NCBI GenBank assembly: GCA_937872475.1
Contig: CALMSY010000018.1
Coordinates: 71,308 to 135,307, forward strand
Origin: 67-14 sp020438345
GTDB taxonomy: Bacteria; Actinomycetota; Thermoleophilia; Solirubrobacterales; 70-9
Reading direction: 5' to 3'
Length of the DNA stretch: 64,000 nt
The notes below the pieces were generated by a model. The model saw only the letters and a program-made list of their open reading frames with translations, had not been told where the DNA came from and did no database searches. Positions 8,712 through 17,542 of the stretch are shown piece by piece. The position numbers and the translations under genes are program-made. How positions within the stretch are numbered: position 1 is the first letter of the stretch; each line of letters begins with the position of its first letter.

Positions 8712-9094
8712 TTTCTGTGTTCGCAAAGATAGATCCCCTGCCAGGTCCCGAGATGAAAACGACCATTCGAAACCGGAATCGTCAAGTCGAATCCGGTAAG
8801 GGAACCCTTGATGTGAGCAGGCATATCGTCAGGCCCCTCCACCGTGTGTGTCCAGCGGTAATCGTCGGGACGTTCAGGTACCTCGTTGTCAACCCAGGCT
8901 CTAAAGTCTGCTCGCACATCGGGTGAAGCGTTCTCGTTGAGAGTGAGCGAGGCCGAGGTGTGCCGGATCATCAGGTGAACCAGGCCGATCTCCAGTGATT
9001 CGAGTTCCGGGATGGCCTGCTCCAGGTCCCGGGTGATCAGGTGAAAGCCCCGCGGACGTGGAGCCAGGTTCACATCCCGTTGAAACAACTTCAT
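8660..9094 (-). CDS. YjbQ/UPF0047 family protein (secondary thiamine-phosphate synthase-like)
   Basis: 144 residues from ATG 9094 (MKLFQRDVNLAPRPRGFH). It shows the family signature LVHLMIRHTSASLTLNENASPDVR, the HTVEGPDDMPAHIK segment and the terminal GTWQGIYLCEHRN. UPF0047 proteins form small trimers and can partly replace ThiE in E. coli when overproduced; their normal function is unknown. The longer open frame upstream only runs into hairpin array 3. The 3' end overlaps the convergent gene at 7716-8711 by 52 bp, so both coding ends are read on both strands. Confidence 0.88.
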   Translation of the reverse strand: MKLFQRDVNLAPRPRGFHLITRDLEQAIPELESLEIGLVHLMIRHTSASLTLNENASPDVRADFRAWVDNEVPERPDDYRWTHTVEGPDDMPAHIKGSLTGFDLTIPVSNGRFHLGTWQGIYLCEHRNQGGARSLTATGWGGTG

Positions 9095-9143
9095 GCGCGA
9101 ACCGTACTCGCACTCACAAGAGGAGAAAACTCGGATGGTCTGA

Positions 9144-9260
9144 CCGGTGGGTCGGAAAACTGGCCGCGATCCAGGAAATCCGACCCACCCGGGAGCGACC
9201 CAAGTTGCCGCGAACCCGTGGGTCGGCAAGCTGGTTCAGGGACAGGAAATCCGACCCACC
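9144..9260. repeat. hairpin repeat array 3 (two units, 71 bp apart)
   Basis: Units start at 9147 and 9218. Both have intact right arms (GGAAATCCGACCCAC), drifted left arms (GTGGGTCGGAAAACT and GTGGGTCGGCAAGCT) and 12-nt loops. The linker before unit 2 (GTTGCCGCGAACCC) nearly matches that of array 1, and unit 2 of both arrays shares the same degenerate left arm, so the two arrays descend from one copy. Confidence 0.88.
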
Positions 9261-9301
9261 GCGAGAGGTGGGACGGGGTTCGGCTTCGTTCCTGGCTTCG
9301 C

Positions 9302-9862
9302 TCAGGCCCTGGAGACGTATTCGCCGGATCTGGTGTCGACGCGGATCGTTTCGCCCTCGTCGATGAAAAGTGGGACCTGGACCTCAACTCCGGATTCGAG
9401 CGTGGCCGGCTTGCTGCCCCCGCCCGAGGCGGTGTCCCCCTTCAGGCCCGGTTCGGTCTTGATCACCTTCATGTCGATCGCGCTGGCAACCTGGACATCG
9501 GTCGGGTTATCGTCAACGAAGAGCACGTCGACTTCGTCGTTCGGCAGGACCCAGCGCATCGCGTCAGCCACAAGGTCACCAGGCAGCTCAATCTGGTCAT
9601 AGGTGCGGCTGTCCATCAAAACGATCGCATCGCCCGACTCGTAGAGGTACTGCATCTTCCTCGACTCGGTTCTGACCGGACGGAACTTCTCGCCGGCCCT
9701 GAAAGTCTTGTCCTGGACGGTGCCGTCCTCGATCTTTCGCAGCTTGGTGCGGACGAAGGCACCGCCCTTGCCCGGCTTCACGTGCTGGAATTCGATGATC
9801 CGGAAAATGGTCCCGTCAATCTCGATGTGCGAGCCGTTCTTGAATTGACTAGTGCTAATCAC
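9302..9862 (-). CDS. efp: translation elongation factor P
   Basis: EF-P relieves ribosome stalling at polyproline stretches. GTG 9862 is the start because the protein then begins MISTSQFKNGSHIEIDG and is 186 residues, the normal EF-P length; the extra upstream frame has no homology. Domain I holds the tip loop HVKPGKGGAFVRTKL, with the lysine that is modified in many bacteria. Domains II and III follow (VLMDSRTYDQIELP, VASAIDMKVIKTEPGLKGDTASGGGSKPATLESG). It lies on the minus strand upstream of nusB but is separated from it by two genes and two repeat arrays, so it is probably transcribed on its own. The start is 62 bp from the divergent M42 peptidase gene. Confidence 0.96.
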   Translation of the reverse strand: MISTSQFKNGSHIEIDGTIFRIIEFQHVKPGKGGAFVRTKLRKIEDGTVQDKTFRAGEKFRPVRTESRKMQYLYESGDAIVLMDSRTYDQIELPGDLVADAMRWVLPNDEVDVLFVDDNPTDVQVASAIDMKVIKTEPGLKGDTASGGGSKPATLESGVEVQVPLFIDEGETIRVDTRSGEYVSRA

Positions 9863-9924
9863 GGCTCCGGAGTCTAGAGGCTGCTGGCAGCGAACCGGGC
9901 CGAGCCTCCCGGCATAATGGCCAC

Positions 9925-10989
9925 ATGACGACAACCCCCGCGCTGCTCGATGAACTGCTCCGCACCCCCGGCCCCTCCGGGTATGAGGCCCCCGCTGCCG
10001 ACGTCTGGCGCAAGGCTGCTGAATTTGCCAAGGTCACAACCGACGGGCTCGGTTCAAGCGCGGCGACGGTCCCGGCTTCGGATGGTGCCGAAGACGCTCC
10101 CCTGGTCGCGGTGGTCGGCCACATCGACGAGATCGGGCTGGTCATCACACATATCGACGAGAAGGGCTTTCTCTACTTCGCGCCGATCGGTGGATGGGAC
10201 CCCCAGATCCTGGTCGGTCAAAGAGTCACGGTAACCGGAAACGACGGACCGGTCCCCGGTGTCGCCGGCCGCAAGCCGATTCATCTGCTCGAGCCGGAAC
10301 AGCGCAAAAAGGTCGTCCAGCTGAAGGAAATGCACATCGACATCGGAGCAGATGACCGCGAGCACGCGCAGAACCTGGTCAGCGTCGGCGATCCGGTCGT
10401 TGTCGACTGCGAACCGCTCCAGGTCGCCGGCGGCCGGCTGGTTTCCCGATCCATGGATAACCGGCTCGGCTCCTATGTCGCCCTGGAAACAGCGAGACGG
10501 GTGAACGAAAACGCGAAAGCCAGGGTCAGGTTCGCCGGCGTGGCTGCCGTACAGGAAGAAATCGGACTTTTCGGGTCCCGTACCGCGGCTTTCACCTTCA
10601 GGCCGGACCTCGCCGTCGCGATAGACGTGACCCACGCGACTGATGCCCCCGGCATCGACGAGAAGGAGGTCGGCAGCCACCCGTTTGGATCCGGACCGGT
10701 GATCGGCCGGGGTTCGACTCTCTCGCCGAAGGTCTATGAACTGCTCAGAGACGTGGCCGAGAGCGCCGGGATCGAATACTCGGTCGGTGCGAGCGGCAAC
10801 TCGACCCACACCGACGCGGATTCGCTCCAGATCTCCCGTACGGGAATTCCCACGGGGCTCGTCTCGATTCCGCTTCGGTACATGCATTCTCCGGTTGAAA
10901 TGGTCGACCTGGCGGATATGGAGGCAACTGTTGAACTGATGGTCGCCTTCGCAGAGTCGATCGAACCGGGGATCGACCTCTCCCGCTGA
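9925..10989 (+). CDS. M42 family metallopeptidase (tetrahedral aminopeptidase/FrvX-like)
   Basis: A 354-residue cytosolic dinuclear zinc aminopeptidase of the M42 clan. The expected ligands are visible in order: GHIDEIGLVI (first His-Asp), SMDNRLG (bridging Asp), QEEIGLFGS (catalytic Glu pair), AIDVTHATD (Asp) and the C-terminal YMHSPVEM (His). A TET-type lid domain with GVAGRKPIHLL is also present. Family members trim peptides released by the proteasome or other proteases. The gene is divergent from efp and probably monocistronic. Substrate preference cannot be read from the sequence. Confidence 0.92.
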   Translation: MTTTPALLDELLRTPGPSGYEAPAADVWRKAAEFAKVTTDGLGSSAATVPASDGAEDAPLVAVVGHIDEIGLVITHIDEKGFLYFAPIGGWDPQILVGQRVTVTGNDGPVPGVAGRKPIHLLEPEQRKKVVQLKEMHIDIGADDREHAQNLVSVGDPVVVDCEPLQVAGGRLVSRSMDNRLGSYVALETARRVNENAKARVRFAGVAAVQEEIGLFGSRTAAFTFRPDLAVAIDVTHATDAPGIDEKEVGSHPFGSGPVIGRGSTLSPKVYELLRDVAESAGIEYSVGASGNSTHTDADSLQISRTGIPTGLVSIPLRYMHSPVEMVDLADMEATVELMVAFAESIEPGIDLSR

Positions 10990-11186
10990 GCAGCCGAATT
11001 GCGTACCGGAGTGTCTGATTTCGGTACTGAACCGTTCAAAAACATTCTGTTTGTCTGGCGCGACTTTTTGCTGCGATCCGGTCTAGTATCAGTGAGTCAT
11101 GTCACACGACCGGTTCGTTCGGACCAGGTCGCAAACAGCGGGTCGGGAACCCGGGCCGCGGGAATCAGAGGGAGTTACACGGAGAG

Positions 11187-13967
11187 ATGAATCATCATCT
11201 GGGAATTCCGGACGTACGCCGCGTAGCGGTTTTTGCGTTCGCCCTGATCATGGCTTTCGCGCTTACGGCATCGATCGTGGGTAGCCAGGCCGAGGCAGGC
11301 AAGAAGAAAAAGGCCAAGGTGACTCTCAAGGTCACTACCAAGAACCAGCAGCAACTTCTGAAGTAGAGGAAGCTCGTCGTCAAGGTTCGCTCAACGGCCA
11401 AAACTTCAACCAAGCTCTCCGTGGTGAGCGCCGGAAAGCGCAACTACTTCAAGGCCAGGACCGTCAAGTTCCGCAAGAAGGGCGCCAAGACCGTTTCCCT
11501 CGCCCTGACCAAGTCCGGCCGGACCCAGCTTGCCAAGTGTGGCGCCAAGACCGTCAAGGTCACAGCTGCGTACAAGCGTGGCAAGAAGAAGGCCAAGGCG
11601 AACACGAAGAAGACTCTCGCCAAGTGGGCCGGCAACTCCAACTGTGCTTCCACTCCCGTTCCGGTCGAACCCAGGCGTCCGACCTGCGATCCGCTCGACC
11701 CCACCATTTGCCTGCAGCCGTGGCCGAGCAACCTCTACACCAAGCCTGACCCATCCACCAAGACGGGTCTCCGGCTTGACCTGCCCATCGAGGCGATGCC
11801 GAAGAACACCGCGGGCACGCCAATCAATCCGACTGACATCAACCGCGCCGACGGTTTCAGCGTCGGCAACCTGATCTCGGTCAAGGTTCCCGAGGTTGAT
11901 ACTCCGGCAGCGTTCGCCAACTCCGGCATCGTGCCGATCAACAACATGGCGGCATACGCTGACGCCAATGCCCCGGTGATGGTGATTGACGCGACCACAG
12001 GCCAGCGCCATCCGATCTGGGCCGAGCTTGACTCGAACCCGACCACCAAGTTCCCGTTCGTGCTCACGCCGGGCGAGGAGCCCGTGGTGATCCCTGGCGG
12101 CAGCCCGAACGACGACCCCGGGAACACCGCGGACGTCAACCTGATGATCCGTCCGGCGGTCAACTTCAAGCCGGAGCACCGCTACGTGGTCGTGCTTCGC
12201 AACCTGAAGAGCGCGAGCAACACCGCCGTAACGGCACCGGCACCGTTCGCCGCCTGCCGCGACAACCAGGAGATCACGGACGCGGAACTCCTGTACCGCT
12301 GCAACCAGATCAAGGAAAAGGTCTTCCCTGTTCTCAACACGAGCAATATCGCGAAGGACTCGAGCCTCTACATGGCCTGGGACTTCACGGTGGCCAGCGA
12401 CCAGAGCACAGCCGGTCGCGCCCTGCAGATTCGTGACGATGCCTTCGCCGAACTGGGCGGTGGCGGAGACACCAACCTCGCAAACGGCACCATCGAAGGG
12501 GCAAGCCCCACGTTCCAGATCACAGCTGTCTGCGATTACGGCAACATCGGCGCCTGCGGCTCGAACAACTACCCGGGCCTGCCGAACTACAACCCGTCCA
12601 ATCCGATCAAGGTTTCCAACCTGAGTTCGAATGAGCAGCGCGTCGTCACCGGTTTCATCACCGATGTGCCGTGCTACCTCGACACCGACGGTTGCATTTC
12701 CGGATCGAAGTTCAGCTTCGATTCGAACAACAACCTGACCTGGAATGAGTCCTACACCGTGGACGTTCCGTTCATCTGCACGATCCCGAGGTCGGTTGTG
12801 GCCGGAGGAACTCTCCATCCGGGTGCGACCGGAATCTACGGTCACGGCCTTCTCGGAGCGCTCAACCAGGTGCGCTCCGGAGGTTCGACCCGCGAGATCG
12901 GCAATGTTCAGGATTCCACCTGGTGTGGAACCAACTGGGACGGGTTCTCGGAGAATGACTTCGGCACAGTCGCCGCGTCGTTGTCTGACCTGTCCAACTT
13001 CAGCAAGCTGGTCGACAGGATGCAGCAGGGTTTCGTCAACATGATGATGATCCAGCGGGCGATGGTCCACCCGAACGGTTTCGCGACCGATCCGGCGTTC
13101 ATCGTCGATCCGGATGATGCTGGCCCGGAACCGGCCGGTTCGGTGATTGACACCAGTGCCGGTGCGGCAACCAGGGCCATGTACCACGGCATCAGCCAGG
13201 GTGGCATCATGGGCGGCGCCTACACCGCGCTTGCCCCTGACGTCGACTACGGCGTGCTGGGTGTACCTGGCATCAACTACTCGACGTTGCTGGCACGAAG
13301 TGTTGACTTCGATGCCTACGCCCACGGGACGATCGACCTGGGAGGAGGCGAGCAGTACCTCCCCGGCATCGGTCTGTATGACAACTACACCGACAAGTCC
13401 GAGTACCCGGTGATCTTCTCGATCATGCAGCTGTTCTGGGACCGCGGTGAAGGCAACGGGTACGTCCACACCATGAACCCGGCCAACCCAGGCCTGCCGA
13501 ACACGAACAATCACAGCGTTCTGCTCGGTGTCGCGATCGGTGACCATCAGGTTGCCAATGTCGCGGCCGAGGTCGAGGCCCGGACCCTCGGAGCCACGCG
13601 TTACTCGCCGACTCTGCTGCCGAGCCGTCACTGGGACAACCAGTACTTCGGCATCAGCCCGGTCGTCGCTCCGTACGGAAACGGAAACACGATTGTGTAC
13701 TACGACGGAGGACCCACTGGCTACGACTGCACGAGCCCCGGCGTTCCCGCCGGCTGTCGTGACCAGGGCAGCAAGGTCCCGCCGAACGAGAACCTGCCAC
13801 CGCGCCCCGAATGGGGTTACGGAGGCGATCCGCATGCGTACCCGAGGCATTCCGCCAACGGGATCAACCAGGCGGCCTCGTACCTCTCAGGCGATGGCGT
13901 TCCGCTTTGTGCCGGCCTGAACAACCTCTGCCTGACCAACGGCTGGGACGGTTCGTCCGGCCTGTAG
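11187..13967 (+). CDS. large secreted alpha/beta-hydrolase-like protein interrupted by an in-frame amber codon
   Basis: From ATG 11187 (RBS-like GGAGAG) the frame encodes a signal peptide (VAVFAFALIMAFALTASIVGSQAEA), a lysine-rich stretch and ...NQQQLLK. It then hits TAG at 11364-11366 and continues in the same frame as RKLVVKVRSTAKTSTKL for another 866 codons to 13967. The C-terminal part resembles a secreted lipase/esterase: GIYGHGLLGALNQ as an oxyanion-like loop, YHGISQGGIMGG as a GxSxG-type nucleophile elbow, and GVAIGDHQVANV as a late Asp/His. Conserved cysteines suggest extracellular disulfides. With the stop obeyed, the body could only start at GTG 11421 without a signal peptide. A CAG-to-TAG nonsense mutation is the simplest explanation; sequencing error or readthrough are alternatives. 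Confidence 0.7.
11364..11366 (+). other. in-frame TAG separating signal peptide from the hydrolase-like body
   Basis: ATG 11187, TAG 11364 and the long frame ending at 13967 are all in the same phase. Changing only this codon (for example to CAG) restores one 926-residue secreted protein. No frameshift is needed and the sequence on both sides keeps the same Lys/Val/Ser style. Confidence 0.9.
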
Positions 13968-13988
13968 GCAAGTTCCGAGACAGACAAG

Positions 13989-14016
13989 GAAACGGGGTCC
14001 TCCGGGGCCCCGTTTC
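13989..14016 (+). terminator. terminator after the secreted hydrolase-like gene
   Basis: A 9-bp stem GAAACGGGG with CCCCGTTTC, a 10-nt loop and a following TGTTG, 22 bp after the stop codon at 13967. Confidence 0.8.
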
Positions 14017-14048
14017 TGTTGCAGGCAGCTACATGGAGCTCGATCGAT

Positions 14049-14098
14049 CCGGGTGGGTCGGATTTCCCTTGCCAAGGCAGGAAATCCGACCCACCCGG
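14049..14098. repeat. single hairpin repeat unit (locus 4)
   Basis: A 50-bp element with perfect 19-bp arms and a 12-nt loop (CTTGCCAAGGCA), the same geometry as unit 1 of array 1. It lies between two terminators in a convergent gap. Confidence 0.92.
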
Positions 14099-14227
14099 GG
14101 TGACCGGGCTTTGGCGACCTTGTCTGGGAGCCAGTTCCACGGAATGGCCGTGTCTGCGTGGCAATAAGTCAACGGACTTGCCTGTGTGACCGTTGGCCCG
14201 GAGTTGCTCCATCCTGATCGCTGCAAT

Positions 14228-14259
14228 GAAAAGACCGGCCCCCTCAGGCCGGTCTTTTC
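14228..14259. terminator. strong bidirectional terminator between convergent genes
   Basis: A perfect 13-bp stem (GAAAAGACCGGCC with GGCCGGTCTTTTC) and a 6-nt loop, with A-runs on one side and T-runs on the other, so it can stop transcription both ways. It probably ends the pepP-aro operon on the minus strand. Bases 14260-14412 contain no gene; I see only GTGACG/CGTCAC inverted pieces near 14344-14377. Confidence 0.85.
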
Positions 14260-14412
14260 GTCTGCACCTCTCTCCTCAAAAACTCCCTCGCCATATTGCT
14301 CTGGAGTCCCCTCCCCACTCGTGACAGAAGCAACGTCGTCTATGTGACGGTTATCACACTATAGATGATCGTCACGAATGGCGCATTCCCGTGAACAGAA
14401 GCTGGACGCGGG

Positions 14413-15516
14413 TCAGACGAAAGTCAATTCCTTGCTGACTGAACTCAGGTTCCGGCCGATCCCCTCCGGCCCGACCATAACCAGATCCTCGATCCTGAGA
14501 CCAGTCAAGCCCGGGACATAGATGCCCGGCTCGACCGTTACGACCTCCCCGGCCATCAGCTTGTCATTGCTGCCCGGTCCGAGTCTCGGTGCTTCGTGAA
14601 CCTCGATCCCGACTCCATGACCAAGACCATGCCCGAAGTTATCTCCGTAGCCTGCTTCGCGGATGACCTGTCTGGACGACTCGTCAACGTCGGATCCCTG
14701 CGCTCCTGGGCGAATCGCGCCGAGACCTGCCAGCTGCGCTCGCAAAGTCACCTCGTAAAGCTCACGGGCGCGCGATCCCAGATCTGACTCGGCGCCGATC
14801 GCGAAGGTCCGGGTGCAATCCGAGCAGTAGCCGTCCAGTTTCACACCCATGTCAACCGTCACCAGGTCACCACGGACAATCTCCCGGGGTCCGGGCTCGG
14901 CATGCGGCGAAGCCCCGTTCGGCCCGGAAGCGACGATTGGAGGAAACGAAGGCTCTGCTCCCTGCTTCCGCATCCAGCCGGTCAGCCAGGCATCCAGTTC
15001 AGCCTCTGTACGACCCAGGAAGCCGTATTCGATCAATCGGCCATAGAGCACGTCGGTCATCTCCGCAGCAGCGGAGATCCTCTTGATCTCACCGGCATCC
15101 TTTACCCGCCGCAGATCCTCGACCTGACCGCCAGCGGCGACAAGCTCGGCTCCTTTCGCCTTCTCTTCAAGCTGACGGGCGGTGCGGACTGTCACGTGAT
15201 CGTCTTCGAATCCGACCCTGCCACCGAGTCTTCCAGCGAGGCCGTCCATCCACTGCCCTGAAATGACCTCGGCATCCCAGCCTTCGATTCCGGCGGCACG
15301 TTCCGCGTACCGGAAGTCGGTCAGGAAGATGTTGAACCCCGGACCCACCAGGCAGGCACCATTGGTGCCTGTGAATCCCGTCAGGTATTCGACATTGACG
15401 AGGTTGGTCACCATGTACGCGTCAAGCTCTGAACCTTCAGGACCCGCTGTCTCCAGCTTCTCGGCGAGCCGGGCGGCGCGACCCTCAAAGCAGGAACTTT
15501 GGCCGGCCGGGCTCAT
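14413..15516 (-). CDS. M24B family Xaa-Pro peptidase
   Basis: A 367-residue Xaa-Pro aminopeptidase/dipeptidase that cleaves peptides with proline at the second position. It has an N-terminal creatinase-like domain (VNVEYLTGFTGTNGACLV) and a pita-bread catalytic domain with all five metal ligands in context: VDMGVKLDGYCSDCTRTF (two Asp), FGHGLGHGVG (His), TVEPGIYVPG (Glu) and LRIEDLVMV (Glu). Its ATG overlaps the aroQ stop by 4 bp, placing it last in the aroC-aroKB-aroQ operon. This peptidase often sits next to aroQ and efp in bacteria, which suits a shared growth-linked promoter. Whether it acts as an aminopeptidase (PepP) or dipeptidase (PepQ) is not decided here. Confidence 0.93.
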   Translation of the reverse strand: MSPAGQSSCFEGRAARLAEKLETAGPEGSELDAYMVTNLVNVEYLTGFTGTNGACLVGPGFNIFLTDFRYAERAAGIEGWDAEVISGQWMDGLAGRLGGRVGFEDDHVTVRTARQLEEKAKGAELVAAGGQVEDLRRVKDAGEIKRISAAAEMTDVLYGRLIEYGFLGRTEAELDAWLTGWMRKQGAEPSFPPIVASGPNGASPHAEPGPREIVRGDLVTVDMGVKLDGYCSDCTRTFAIGAESDLGSRARELYEVTLRAQLAGLGAIRPGAQGSDVDESSRQVIREAGYGDNFGHGLGHGVGIEVHEAPRLGPGSNDKLMAGEVVTVEPGIYVPGLTGLRIEDLVMVGPEGIGRNLSSVSKELTFV

Positions 15517-15980
15517 TCGGCCGCGTCGGCACCCACGCCAAGGAGCGTTGCGAGCCGCTTAAGCGCGTCCCTGTACCCATCGGGACCCTTGCCTGAGATC
15601 TTCGCCTCGACGAGACCCTCAAAGACGGAAACCCTGCGCCACTCTTCGCGGTTTTCCACATCGGAAAGGTGCACCTCAATGGCCGGCACCGGATCCACGG
15701 CCAACGCATCGCCGATAGCCCGGCTGTAGTGGGTCCACGCACCGGCGTTGATTATCGCTCCATCCGCGGTCTCACTCACGCGGTGCAGATAGCCACAGAA
15801 CTCCGATTCCGAATTGGTCTGGAAGAAGATCGGATCAAGACCGAGATCGGCCGCCCAGCCACCGATTCGATACTCGAGCTCGGCGAGACTCAGGCCTCCG
15901 TAGAGACCGGGATCCCGCCTCTCGAGCACATCGAAGTTGACCCCATGCAGAACCGCAACACGATTGGTCGCCCGGCTCAT
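15513..15980 (-). CDS. aroQ: type II 3-dehydroquinate dehydratase
   Basis: Third step of the shikimate pathway: trans-dehydration of 3-dehydroquinate to 3-dehydroshikimate by the dodecameric type II enzyme. The 155-residue protein has a somewhat divergent N-terminal loop (VAVLHGVNFDVLERRDPGLYG, with the catalytic Tyr in LYG), then FFQTNSESEFCGYLHR, INAGAWTHYSRAIGDAL and the terminal IEVHLSDVENREEWRRVSV. The first motif normally reads GPNLNxLGxRxPxxYG; HGVNFDVLERRDPGLYG departs at the usual G-P-N-L positions but keeps the spacing. It overlaps both neighbours by 4 bp. Confidence 0.93.
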   Translation of the reverse strand: MSRATNRVAVLHGVNFDVLERRDPGLYGGLSLAELEYRIGGWAADLGLDPIFFQTNSESEFCGYLHRVSETADGAIINAGAWTHYSRAIGDALAVDPVPAIEVHLSDVENREEWRRVSVFEGLVEAKISGKGPDGYRDALKRLATLLGVGADAAE

Positions 15981-17542
15981 TTGCCGACTCCGCCATCGGG
16001 AAGGAGTTCCTCGACCGAGGCAAGGATGGCTGCATCGTCAACCATGCGGTCGACAAGTGGCTGTCCTGGAACATTCAAGAGCACGAAACCGACCCCCCGC
16101 GTTGTCTTTTTCTTGTCGAACTGAACTGCCTCGACCACCGCCGCCGGATCGACTGTCGCATCGAGTTCCACCGGCAGGCCGTGTCTCAGGTTCCAGTCGC
16201 GAACCTGTTCACGAAGCAGTTCAGCTCCCGACAGTCGCAATGCGGCCAGAAGACCGAGAGCAATCGCTTCGCCGTGACGGTAACGCTCATACCCGGTCAC
16301 CGATTCGATCGCGTGACCCACCGTGTGCCCGAGGTTCAGCTGGGCTCGGAGACCTGTATCCCGCTCGTCCGCAGCTACCACCTCGCATTTGTATCGGGCG
16401 CAGGCGAAGACCAGGTCAGCCCGGCTCAGGATCTCGCCAGGTTCCAGAGCCGACACTTCTTCCCACAGCGCGCCCCCGGCGAGCAGCGCGGTCTTGACCA
16501 CCTCTGCCATCCCCGCGGTCAGCTCGGCTTCAGGCAGGGTGGAAAGCACGTCCACGTCACTGATCACTGCCGCAGGCAGGTGGAACGCCCCGACGTAGTT
16601 CTTGCCTTCCGGCAGGTCCACCCCGGTCTTGCCGCCGTAAGCTGAATCCACCTGGGCGACCAGCGTGGTCGGGACCTGCGTCACCGGTATTCCGCGCTGA
16701 TAGCTATGGGCGACGAATCCGGCGAGATCTCCAACCACACCTCCACCCAAAGCGATCAGGTGATCGGAACGTGTGACGCCCATCCGGGCCATTTCACGAA
16801 GCGACTCGTCGAAGCGGGCGATCGTTTTCGCGGTTTCGCCTGGTGGCACCGTTACGGTCCCGGCCAGGTCTCCGAGGCGGTCGGCGTACATCGGCCCGAC
16901 CGAGTCATCGGTGAAACAGAACGACCTGCCGGAGTCTGGCAAGGCAGGCGAACCTTCGCGAAACAGGGCTGATCCGAGAAGTTCCCGGCCGACGTAGACC
17001 GGGTACTCGCCGCCGGAACTTCGGGCCCAGAACATTCTGGTTCCCTCTGGCAAATCCTCAAGCGCAGCGACCGCTTCGAACGCCCTGTCCCAGACCCGGC
17101 GGGCAACGCCGGGGAGGATCGCATCGGAAACCGAGTTGTAAAGCATCTGGCGCTTCTCGAACAGAGCTCTGAATGCGGCTTCATCCCGGGCCAGCGGCCG
17201 GCTGGAGGATCTGACCCTCCGCCAGGCAGCGTCAACGCTGATGTCGAGCCAGACAACGGTGTGGCCGTCAACCATCAATGCTTCCCGGATTGCTTCACTT
17301 TCCACCGCGCCGCCACCAAGAGCAAGGGCGTCAATGGTCGGGTCTGACAAGGCTCCCAGCAAGACATCCCGCTCAAGTTCACGAAAGGCCTCTTCGCCGT
17401 CCCGCTCGAAAATCTCCGGGATAGTCTGGTTCGCCGAGGACTCGATCAGCGCGTCAGCATCAACCGCATGAAGCCCTTGCGAGGCGAGTTCGACCAGGGC
17501 CGTCGACTTTCCGGCGCCCATGAACCCGACCAGACAGATCAT
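15977..17542 (-). CDS. aroKB: bifunctional shikimate kinase/3-dehydroquinate synthase (AroK-AroB fusion)
   Basis: A 521-residue fusion. Residues 1-~165 are shikimate kinase with a Walker A loop GFMGAGKSTALVEL, the shikimate-binding D-A-D region, the EAFRELERDVL segment and the GGGAV loop. From about 170 it is 3-dehydroquinate synthase: GETAKTIARFDE, the NAD-binding GGGVVGDLAGFVA, then QVPTTLVAQVDSAYGGKTGVDLPEGKN and the zinc-site segments ELTAGMAEVVKTALL, LNLGHTVGHAIE and RHGEAIALG. It thus covers the second and fifth steps of the pathway. It overlaps aroC upstream and aroQ downstream by 4 bp each. No stop or frameshift lies at the domain junction, so this is a true fusion. Confidence 0.95.
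   Translation of the reverse strand: MICLVGFMGAGKSTALVELASQGLHAVDADALIESSANQTIPEIFERDGEEAFRELERDVLLGALSDPTIDALALGGGAVESEAIREALMVDGHTVVWLDISVDAAWRRVRSSSRPLARDEAAFRALFEKRQMLYNSVSDAILPGVARRVWDRAFEAVAALEDLPEGTRMFWARSSGGEYPVYVGRELLGSALFREGSPALPDSGRSFCFTDDSVGPMYADRLGDLAGTVTVPPGETAKTIARFDESLREMARMGVTRSDHLIALGGGVVGDLAGFVAHSYQRGIPVTQVPTTLVAQVDSAYGGKTGVDLPEGKNYVGAFHLPAAVISDVDVLSTLPEAELTAGMAEVVKTALLAGGALWEEVSALEPGEILSRADLVFACARYKCEVVAADERDTGLRAQLNLGHTVGHAIESVTGYERYRHGEAIALGLLAALRLSGAELLREQVRDWNLRHGLPVELDATVDPAAVVEAVQFDKKKTTRGVGFVLLNVPGQPLVDRMVDDAAILASVEELLPDGGVGK

Noticed and set aside
11406..13850. 814-codon minus-strand frame opposite the secreted hydrolase
   Set aside because: It is the antisense of a clear coding frame; its Arg/Val/Asp composition is that of a GC-rich shadow.
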